Positions 6,576 to 11,157 of a stretch of DNA of 11,157 nt are shown piece after piece. Position 1 is the first letter of the stretch; each line of letters begins with the position of its first letter. Where the stretch lies: the NCBI GenBank assembly GCA_036556145.1, contig DATBKB010000092.1:1-11157 (forward strand), given 5' to 3'. The DNA comes from JACDAV01 sp036556145. Lineage in GTDB: Bacteria; Chloroflexota; Limnocylindria; Limnocylindrales; CSP1-4. The notes under the pieces are model-generated. The model was not told the DNA's origin. It saw only the letters and a program-made list of their open reading frames with translations, and did not search any database. The position numbers were made by a program, and so were the translations under genes.

Positions 6576-7427
6576 GTGACACTCTACCGCCTCCGCGACC
6601 ACGGATCGCTCGTCGCGCCGACCCTCGTCGCCGCATTCGACGGCTGGATCGACGCGGGCGGGGCATCGACCGCCGCGGCCGAGCGACTGTCGGAGGGCGG
6701 TGACCTCGTCGCGACCTTCGACGCGGATATCCTGTTCGACTATCGGGCGCGGCGACCGACCCTCGACATCGTCGACGGCCGCCTGAGTCAGCTCACCTGG
6801 CCGGAGCTGGCGATGCGCAAGGCGCGCCTCGGCGACCACGATCTGCTGATCCTCACCGGGGCCGAGCCGGACTTCCACTGGCAGGAGCTCGCCGACGACA
6901 TCGTCGAGCTGATCGGGCGGCTCGGGGTCGGGCAGTGGATCAGCCTCGGCGCGATCCCGGCCGCGGTGCCGCACACCCGTCCCGTGCCGATCATCGGGTC
7001 GGCGTCTGGGCCGGGAGTCCTCCGCGGCGGCGTCCAACCCGGACCCGAGGGCCGCCTGCGCGTGCCATCGGCGGCGATCTCCGTGCTCGAGATGGCCGTC
7101 GCCGGAGCCGGCCTGCCGGCGGTGGGCTACTACGCCCAGGTCCCGCATTACGTCTCGGGACCGTATGCCCTCGCCGCGCTCGAGCTGCTGCGCGCCCTCG
7201 GGCGCCACTTCGATGTCGAGATCGAGGAGGGCGCGCTCGGCAAGGACGCTCGCATCCTGCGCGGCCAGCTCGACGCCGCGACCGAGGCCGACGAGACGAC
7301 CCGCAAGTACGTCGCGCGACTCGAGTCGATGGTCGACGAGTCGCGACTCCCGTCGGGCGACGAGCTCATCTCGGACATCGAGCGCTTCCTGCGGGAGCGC
7401 GGCGGCGAGGGCACCCAGCGCTCCTGA
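6576..7427 (+). CDS. PAC2 family protein
   Basis: 283 aa, resembling the bacterial PAC2 (proteasome assembly chaperone 2-like) family common in Actinomycetota and related high-GC bacteria. Recognisable segments are the N-terminal PTLVAAFDGWIDAGGASTAAAERL, then ILFDYRARRPTLDIVDGR, DHDLLILTGAEPDFHWQELADDIVEL and the C-terminal VGYYAQVPHYVSGPYALAALELLRAL. After the globular domain comes a charged helical tail, around residues 220-283, rich in Glu, Asp and Arg. Eukaryotic and archaeal relatives help assemble the 20S proteasome; the role of bacterial members is not settled, and no proteasome gene lies in this window. The GTG start has no ribosome site but has a TATCCT hexamer 7 nt upstream. A hairpin follows the stop. 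Confidence 0.88.
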   Translation: MTLYRLRDHGSLVAPTLVAAFDGWIDAGGASTAAAERLSEGGDLVATFDADILFDYRARRPTLDIVDGRLSQLTWPELAMRKARLGDHDLLILTGAEPDFHWQELADDIVELIGRLGVGQWISLGAIPAAVPHTRPVPIIGSASGPGVLRGGVQPGPEGRLRVPSAAISVLEMAVAGAGLPAVGYYAQVPHYVSGPYALAALELLRALGRHFDVEIEEGALGKDARILRGQLDAATEADETTRKYVARLESMVDESRLPSGDELISDIERFLRERGGEGTQRS

Positions 7428-7443
7428 CGGCGCGGCAGCGCCG
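7428..7443 (+). terminator. GC hairpin just after the PAC2-family stop
   Basis: CGGCGC (7428-7433), loop GGCA, GCGCCG (7438-7443): a perfect 6-bp stem starting one base after the stop codon. There is no T-run, so it may be a weak or factor-dependent terminator or an mRNA-end stabiliser. A new promoter-like hexamer follows 36 nt later. Confidence 0.3.
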
Positions 7444-7478
7444 CGCGGCCACGGTCACCGATGACGCCGGAACGCCGG

Positions 7479-7484
7479 TACGCT
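7479..7484 (+). promoter_or_regulatory. TANNNT -10 element, leaderless promoter of the phosphatase gene
   Basis: TACGCT lies 7 nt before the ATG at 7492. The GAGGG in between is only 2 nt from the ATG, too close to work as a ribosome site, so a leaderless start is the better reading. Confidence 0.45.
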
Positions 7485-7491
7485 GAGGGCC

Positions 7492-8232
7492 ATGTCATCC
7501 GCCGCTCGCGACCTCGCCGATCGCCCCGACTTCGAGCGTCACCTCCGCCTCGCCGGCACCCGCAACCTGCGCGACGTCGGTGGCTACCCGGCGCAATCGG
7601 GCCGGCGGACCCGCTGGCGGACGCTCCTTCGGACCGATGCGCTCGATCGGCTCCCCGAGTCCTCGCAGGCGGCCCTCCTCGAGCTCGGCCTCCGGCAGGT
7701 CATCGACCTGCGTTGGCCGCATGAGCTCGATGAGGCACCGAGCGTCTTTCGCGCGTCGGATCGGGTGCGGTACACGCACATCGCGCTCCTCGACGACGAC
7801 CCCACGCCGTCGGTCGGCATCGTCGGGACGTATCGGCACATGCTCGACGCGCGGGCGCCGCAGCTCGTCGAGGTCGTCCGCGCGCTGCTCGCGCCGGGCG
7901 GCTTGCCGGCCGTCATCGGCTGTGCCGCCGGGAAGGACCGGACGGGCGTGGCGATCGCCCTGATCCTGGCCGCCGTCGGGGTCGCGCCAGACGTGCTCGC
8001 CGCCGACTACGCGCTTTCGGCAGAGCTCTTCGCCGCCGACGTGGCGGACGAGCACCTCGACGGCTGGCGTGCCGAGCCGGCGACGGTGGATTGCCTGCCG
8101 CAGTACATGCTCGAGGCGCTCGACCATCTCGAGCGCCGCCACGGTGGGGCGGAGCGACTCCTCCTGCGCAACGGACTGACCGAGCCGGAGCTGGCGCGCC
8201 TCCGCGATCTGCTGACGGAATCCGATCGCTGA
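7492..8232 (+). CDS. Tyrosine/dual-specificity protein phosphatase (Y_phosphatase3-like)
   Basis: 246 aa. The signature P-loop is CAAGKDRTG, with catalytic C144 and phosphate-binding R150 in the CxxxxxR(T/S) spacing. The N-terminal NLRDVGGY at residues 25-32 and VIDLR at 70-74 are hallmarks of the bacterial tyrosine phosphatase family that includes IphP/LipA-type enzymes; LLRTDAL at 45-51 corresponds to the family's 'RSD' segment. The enzyme should remove phosphate from phosphotyrosine proteins or, as shown for some relatives, from phosphoinositides. No signal peptide is seen, so a cytoplasmic location is likely. There is no kinase partner nearby. All catalytic residues are intact. Confidence 0.92.
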   Translation: MSSAARDLADRPDFERHLRLAGTRNLRDVGGYPAQSGRRTRWRTLLRTDALDRLPESSQAALLELGLRQVIDLRWPHELDEAPSVFRASDRVRYTHIALLDDDPTPSVGIVGTYRHMLDARAPQLVEVVRALLAPGGLPAVIGCAAGKDRTGVAIALILAAVGVAPDVLAADYALSAELFAADVADEHLDGWRAEPATVDCLPQYMLEALDHLERRHGGAERLLLRNGLTEPELARLRDLLTESDR

Positions 8233-8364
8233 ACCTGGTGCTGCCGGATCGCAACGCCCCTGCGACGCCTCCGTGGGCGCCCTCGGGCGCGACGTCAAGC
8301 CGCTCGAGACGACCCTCTGGAGGCTCGCACCCGCGCGAGCACGCACGAGGGAACCGAAACAGCC

Positions 8365-9231
8365 ATGACGTTCAGGCGCAACGCGCGACTCGATCCGGGG
8401 CAGGTGCGCGACCTCCGCGGGGGCGGCGGCGGCCGTGGGCTGGCGATCGGCGGCGGCGGCATCGGGCTGATCGTCGCTCTGGCGTACCTGCTGCTCGGCG
8501 GGAACCCGGCCGATCTCGCCGGACTCGATCCGGGCGCCGGCCAGCAGGTCGAGAGCTCGGCCCTGGCCCAGGAATGCCGGACGGGCGAGGACGCCAATCA
8601 GCGCGAGGACTGCCGGATCGTCGGCTACGTGAACAGCATCCAGTCGTTCTGGTCGCAGGAGTTCGGCAAGGTCGGCGGCGAGCCGTACCAGCCGGCCGAT
8701 ACCGTGCTGTTCACCGGCCAGGTCTCGACCGCCTGCGGCGCCGCGAGCTCGGCGGTGGGTCCGTTCTACTGCCCGGCCGATCAATCCATCTATATCGACC
8801 TCGACTTCTTCGACGCCCTCCAGTCGCGGTTCGGCGCCCAGGGCGGGCCGTTCGCGGAGGCGTATGTCGTCGCCCACGAGTACGGCCACCACATCCAGAA
8901 CCTCACCGGCAATCTCCAGCCCGGCCCGGGCCAGGAGGGCGCCGAGGGGCGCGCGGTCCGGACCGAGCTCCAGGCCGACTGCCTCGCGGGCATCTGGGCC
9001 AATCACGCCGCCGAGACGGGCTTCCTCGAGCCGCTCACCGACGAGCAGATCGCCCAGGCGCTCGACGCCGCAGCCGCGGTCGGCGACGACCGCATCCAGG
9101 AGAAGACGCAGGGCCAGGTCGACCCCGAGTCGTGGACTCACGGGTCCGCCGCGCAGCGGCAGCACTGGTTCAGCCAGGGCTACCGAGGCGGGACGACCGC
9201 CGACTGCGACACCTTCGCCGGCGACATCTGA
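8365..9231 (+). CDS. Neutral zinc metallopeptidase (YpfJ/KPN_02809 family)
   Basis: 288 aa, matching the Zn_peptidase (PF04228-type) family. An N-terminal cytoplasmic stretch of about 25 residues (basic, then Gly-rich) leads into one membrane anchor, about residues 27-44 (LAIGGGGIGLIVALAYLLL), so the catalytic domain should face outward. Conserved features are VGYVNSIQSFW, the DTVLFTG segment, FYCPADQSIYIDLDFF and the zinc site HEYGHH (H171, E172 and H175 form HExxH). ELQADCLAGIWA supplies the probable third ligand E201. Paired cysteines at 71/83 and 124/136 could form disulfides outside the membrane. The biological substrate is unknown for the family. The ATG has only a weak GAGG 14 nt upstream. 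The 132-bp gap before it shows no clear promoter or terminator. Confidence 0.93.
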   Translation: MTFRRNARLDPGQVRDLRGGGGGRGLAIGGGGIGLIVALAYLLLGGNPADLAGLDPGAGQQVESSALAQECRTGEDANQREDCRIVGYVNSIQSFWSQEFGKVGGEPYQPADTVLFTGQVSTACGAASSAVGPFYCPADQSIYIDLDFFDALQSRFGAQGGPFAEAYVVAHEYGHHIQNLTGNLQPGPGQEGAEGRAVRTELQADCLAGIWANHAAETGFLEPLTDEQIAQALDAAAAVGDDRIQEKTQGQVDPESWTHGSAAQRQHWFSQGYRGGTTADCDTFAGDI

Positions 9232-9249
9232 CGTCCGGCCGACGGCGGC

Positions 9250-9264
9250 GCCCTCCGGCAGGGC
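9250..9264 (+). terminator. Possible hairpin after the metallopeptidase gene
   Basis: GCCCT (9250-9254), loop CCGGC, AGGGC (9260-9264), 19 nt after the stop. The stem is only 5 bp and there is no T-tract, so this is a weak candidate for separating the metallopeptidase from the regulator gene. Confidence 0.25.
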
Positions 9265-9267
9265 ATA

Positions 9268-9286
9268 GATGACTGCATCTGTCATC
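9268..9286 (+). promoter_or_regulatory. Candidate operator upstream of the WYL regulator
   Basis: GATGAC at 9268-9273 and GTCATC at 9281-9286 form a perfect 6-bp inverted repeat around 7 nt. It sits in a locally A/T-rich patch, 8 nt upstream of the TACGCT hexamer and 22 nt upstream of the regulator's ATG. The centre-to-centre spacing of about one helical turn suits a dimeric regulator, and the position over the -35 region suits autorepression. That the WYL protein itself binds here is inference. Confidence 0.4.
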
Positions 9287-9294
9287 AATTGCGG

Positions 9295-9300
9295 TACGCT
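9295..9300 (+). promoter_or_regulatory. TANNNT -10 element, leaderless promoter of the WYL regulator
   Basis: TACGCT lies 8 nt before the ATG at 9309, in the same sequence context (GGTACGCT) as the phosphatase promoter. No ribosome site is present. Confidence 0.45.
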
Positions 9301-9308
9301 GGACCGCG

Positions 9309-10292
9309 ATGCGCGCCAGCCGTCTCGTCAACCTCCTGCTCCTGCTCCAAACGCGCGGCGGCATGACCGCCGGCCAGCTCGCTCGTGAGCTCGAGGTTTC
9401 GATCCGCACAGTTCATCGCGACGTCGAGGCACTGAGCCTCTCCGGCGTTCCGATCTACGCCGAGCGCGGCCCACACGGCGGCGTCCGCCTCGTCGACGGC
9501 TACCGAACCCGGCTGACCGGGATGACGCCCGAGGAGGCCGAGGCGCTCTTCCTCTCCGGGTTGCCGGGGCCTGCCGCCGAGCTGGGGCTCGGGACGGTCG
9601 TCGCCGCGGCCCGGCTCAAGGTCCTCGCCGCGCTCCCGCCCGAGCTCCGAGCGCGCGCCTCGCGCCTCGTCGAGCGCTTCCACCTCGATGCCGCCGGCTG
9701 GTTTCGGGCGACGGAGTCGGTCCCCCATCTCGCCACCCTCGCCGACGCCGTCTGGTCCGGGCGCCGGCTCCGTGTCGGCTACGAACGGGGCGACCGCGTC
9801 GTCGAGCGCGTGCTCGAGCCGCTCGGGCTCGTGCTGAAAGCCGGCGTCTGGTATGTCGTCGCCGCTGCTGAGGGCCAGGTCCGAACGTACCGGGCGTCGC
9901 GAGTCACGGCCGCGGAGGCGCTCGACGAGCGGTTCGAGCGTCCGGACGGCTTCGACCTCGCGTCGTTCTGGGCCGAGGCGAGCGCCGCGTACGAGCGCGA
10001 TGCGCCTCGGGCCGACGTGACGATCCGAATCGCCCCCGATCGCATGCCACAGCTCATCGACCAGGTCGGCGAACGAGTCGTGGCCGAAGCCGAGCGCCTC
10101 GACGAGCCCGACCCAGACGGCTGGCTCCGACTTCGACTTCGCATCGAGTGGCCGGGCGAAGTCCCGGCCCGGCTCCTCGCCGTCGGCGGCGACCTCGAGG
10201 TCCTCGAGCCCGAAACGACTCGTCGGCGGATCGCCGAGCTCGCGGCCGAGGTCGCCGCCCGTTATGCAGCCGCTGCGCCGGCCGCAGGTTAG
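9309..10292 (+). CDS. WYL domain-containing HTH transcriptional regulator
   Basis: 327 aa. The N-terminus is a DeoR/HTH_11-type winged helix-turn-helix at residues 3-62 (RLVNLLLLLQTRGGMTAGQL, then SIRTVHRDVEAL as recognition helix, then a wing with GPHGGVRLVDGY). The WYL domain covers roughly 142-205, with WYVVA at 181-185 in place of the literal W-Y-L and TYRASRV at 193-199. Such proteins are usually one-component regulators whose WYL domain binds a ligand, in several cases nucleic acid or nucleotides. The C-terminal 'WCX' part is present (ADVTIRIAP, then LRLRIEWPGEVPARLLAVG). An inverted repeat lies just upstream. Its stop overlaps the convergent small gene by 4 nt. Targets are unknown; neighbours on the same strand are not obviously linked. 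Confidence 0.92.
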   Translation: MRASRLVNLLLLLQTRGGMTAGQLARELEVSIRTVHRDVEALSLSGVPIYAERGPHGGVRLVDGYRTRLTGMTPEEAEALFLSGLPGPAAELGLGTVVAAARLKVLAALPPELRARASRLVERFHLDAAGWFRATESVPHLATLADAVWSGRRLRVGYERGDRVVERVLEPLGLVLKAGVWYVVAAAEGQVRTYRASRVTAAEALDERFERPDGFDLASFWAEASAAYERDAPRADVTIRIAPDRMPQLIDQVGERVVAEAERLDEPDPDGWLRLRLRIEWPGEVPARLLAVGGDLEVLEPETTRRRIAELAAEVAARYAAAAPAAG

Positions 10293-10468
10293 CTGGTCGG
10301 ATCCACCGCGACGCGGGCCTCGCGGACTCGGATCCGGTCGGCCGCGAGCCGTGTCGTCGCAACGGGCCCGCGGCCGCCCGCCTCGATGAGTCGCCGGTGC
10401 CGGAGGCGGTCCTCGATGTCGCGCTGCCGGTCCGCCTGGATGACCTTGCCGAGCCCCTGGATGAACAT
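10289..10468 (-). CDS. Small conserved-looking basic protein (59 aa), unknown function
   Basis: I cannot assign a function. The ORF starts at ATG 10468, with GAGG at 10475-10478 exactly 6 nt upstream, and ends with TAA inside a 4-nt TTAG overlap with the convergent WYL gene stop. Nearly every codon ends in G or C, which argues for real coding rather than chance. The N-terminal half, MFIQGLGKVIQADRQRDIED followed by RLRHRRLIEAGG, looks like one amphipathic, strongly charged helix, with an R/D/E-rich pattern I associate with short hypothetical proteins of high-GC bacteria. The C-terminal half is basic with no motif. There is no membrane segment and no cysteine. It lies downstream of the DDN-like gene on the same strand, 122 nt away, with a palindrome in the gap. 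Confidence 0.65.
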   Translation of the reverse strand: MFIQGLGKVIQADRQRDIEDRLRHRRLIEAGGRGPVATTRLAADRIRVREARVAVDPTS

Positions 10469-10536
10469 GTCGAACCTCGCCTGCCCGCGATCACCGGGAC
10501 CGCTTCTTGTCGTTCCGAAGCCTACCGGAGAAACCT

Positions 10537-10558
10537 GCCAGTTCCTGTCAGGAATGGC
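10537..10558. promoter_or_regulatory. Palindrome between the DDN-like gene and the small gene
   Basis: TTCCTG-T-CAGGAA (10542-10554) is a perfect 6+1+6 palindrome, extended by GCCA on the left (with one bulged G) and TGGC on the right. On the minus strand it follows the DDN-like stop and precedes the 59-aa gene. It could be an operator or a terminator stem; the 1-nt centre makes a terminator hairpin less likely and a protein-binding site more likely. Confidence 0.35.
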
Positions 10559-10590
10559 ATTCGCGGGACGCAGCGACGTCGAGGCGCCGA

Positions 10591-10989
10591 TCAGTCGGCC
10601 AGACCCTCGATCGACACCTCGATCAGCGGGCTCCAGCGGACCATCATGTCGAGGTCCGTCCGTCCCCACGCCTCGGCCACGCGGCGCAGGACGGCCTCGC
10701 GCTCCGCGAGATCCGTGATGACTCGCGCCCGTGCGGGCAGATCGGCCTTCACCGCGCCCTTGAGGTGGAACGTCATCCGCGGGTCGGCGTCGAGGTTCGC
10801 GAGCCAGCTCCGCCGGCGGCGGCTCGGCATGCCGGAGATGTAGATGCGCCCATCGAAGTTGTGGAACACGATCTCGATCCGGCGCGACAGTCCGCTCCGT
10901 CGGCCGGTCGTCGTGATGTCGATTCGATGCCCGCGCGACAGCGCGCGTCGGACACGCTCGTCGAGAGCGGGCGCAGGCGGCGTGACCAT
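10591..10989 (-). CDS. DDN-like nitroreductase / deazaflavin (F420)-dependent oxidoreductase family protein
   Basis: 132 aa from the ATG at 10989; a GTG at 11007 would add six residues. The signature segment is IDITTTGRRSGLSRRIEIVF, equivalent to the TTGRKSG-type motif of the family that includes the mycobacterial deazaflavin-dependent nitroreductase Ddn. It is followed by the barrel strands GRIYISGMPS, SWLANLDADPRMTFHLKG and ARARVITDLAERE. Some members use reduced F420 to reduce quinones or other substrates; others bind different cofactors, so the cofactor is not settled. Neither start has a ribosome site. The downstream ATG is preferred because the six extra codons coincide with a 14-nt palindrome that looks regulatory, but this is a close call. 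The gene is divergent from the radical SAM gene. Confidence 0.85.
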   Translation of the reverse strand: MVTPPAPALDERVRRALSRGHRIDITTTGRRSGLSRRIEIVFHNFDGRIYISGMPSRRRRSWLANLDADPRMTFHLKGAVKADLPARARVITDLAEREAVLRRVAEAWGRTDLDMMVRWSPLIEVSIEGLAD

Positions 10990-10990
10990 C

Positions 10991-11004
10991 GTTGCGTATG
11001 CAAC
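10991..11004. promoter_or_regulatory. Palindrome at the 5' end of the DDN-like gene
   Basis: GTTGC-GTAT-GCAAC: perfect 5-bp arms around 4 nt, ending 1 nt before the ATG at 10989 on the minus strand. Its minus-strand form contains CATACG, a plausible -10 at leaderless distance from that ATG, so a bound repressor would block the promoter. The binding protein is unknown. Confidence 0.35.
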
Positions 11005-11041
11005 CACATCGCGAGGAGACGCGCAATCCCGCGCACGAAAC

Positions 11042-11053
11042 GAACGCTCGTTC
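11042..11053. promoter_or_regulatory. Palindrome in the DDN-like / radical SAM divergent region
   Basis: GAACG-CT-CGTTC, a perfect 12-nt palindrome of the kind bound by TetR-type regulators, directly abutting the TACCAT hexamer of the plus-strand gene. It could control either or both divergent genes. No TetR gene is visible in the window. Confidence 0.35.
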
Positions 11054-11059
11054 TACCAT
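11054..11059 (+). promoter_or_regulatory. TANNNT -10 element, leaderless promoter of the radical SAM gene
   Basis: TACCAT lies 6 nt before the ATG at 11066. There is no ribosome site in between. Confidence 0.4.
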
Positions 11060-11065
11060 CCCCGG

Positions 11066-11157
11066 ATGGTCACCGAGTATCGCGAGGAGCCCTGCAAGAC
11101 CGCGCTGAACCGGGTCAGCGGGATGTCCTTCAAGTGGTCGCTCAACCCGTACATGGG
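11066..11157 (+). CDS. Rv2578c/SPL-type radical SAM protein (3' partial)
   Basis: Only the first 30 codons are in the window, but the peptide MVTEYREEPCKTALNRVSGM followed by SFKWSLNPYMG is distinctive. In Rv2578c-like radical SAM proteins (related to spore photoproduct lyase) a segment of the form 'KSALNRVPGM.F.WSLNPYRGC' runs straight into the CxxxCxxC iron-sulfur motif. The window ends one or two residues before the expected first cysteine, so the cluster itself cannot be seen. The substrate of the family is unknown. The start is placed at the ATG with the TACCAT hexamer 6 nt upstream and the TetR-like palindrome before it. Confidence 0.75.
   Translation, partial: MVTEYREEPCKTALNRVSGMSFKWSLNPYM

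Noticed and set aside
7495..9288. A 597-codon minus-strand open frame opposite the phosphatase and metallopeptidase genes
   Set aside because: It spans two well-supported plus-strand genes with intact catalytic motifs; the translation is low-complexity and unrelated to any family I recognise.

Overview
The window is about 11.2 kb of very GC-rich bacterial chromosome. Genes are dense and show strong third-position G/C. Gene content fits a high-GC Actinomycetota or Chloroflexota lineage: a PAC2-family protein, a WYL regulator, a PPOX-class flavoprotein, a DDN-type (deazaflavin F420 or quinone type) protein, an Rv2578c-like radical SAM start, and a paired GcvT-like/FAD-oxidoreductase unit. An uncultured Chloroflexota is my favoured guess, but nothing here proves the phylum. 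I see no rRNA, tRNA, CRISPR array, insertion sequence or phage gene. Every CDS call rests on motif recognition and coding logic, not on a database search.

Region 1 (3-2055, plus strand): the C-terminal part of a phytoene-desaturase-like FAD oxidoreductase, cut by the window edge, then a 121-bp gap with a good sigma-70-type promoter, then an FTR1/EfeU-type iron permease. Region 2 (1976-5720, minus strand): a probable transcription unit running right to left. It holds a PPOX-fold flavoprotein, a 278-bp gap made of imperfect inverted repeats, a GcvT/aminomethyltransferase-like protein and, 2 nt later, a second FAD oxidoreductase. The last gene overlaps the iron permease tail to tail by 80 bp. 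The GcvT-like/FAD pair looks like a split methylamine-type oxidative demethylase: the flavoenzyme would oxidise an N-methyl substrate and the GcvT-like partner would pass the one-carbon unit to tetrahydrofolate. That role is inference.

Region 3 (5742-9231, plus strand): a doubtful small membrane ORF, a cupin, a PAC2-family protein, a tyrosine phosphatase with an intact CxxxxxR loop, and a membrane-anchored neutral zinc metallopeptidase. Region 4 (9268-11157): a WYL-domain regulator with a candidate operator just upstream of its start, a well-supported 59-aa small protein meeting it tail to tail, a DDN-like oxidoreductase on the minus strand, and, divergent from it, the first 30 codons of an SPL/Rv2578c-type radical SAM protein.

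The most interesting signals are non-coding. The first is the 184-bp structured inverted-repeat region ahead of the gcvT-like gene. The second is a shared TANNNT hexamer placed 6-8 nt before four start codons that lack a Shine-Dalgarno sequence, which suggests leaderless transcripts. The third is a set of short palindromes upstream of the regulator and in the last two intergenic regions.
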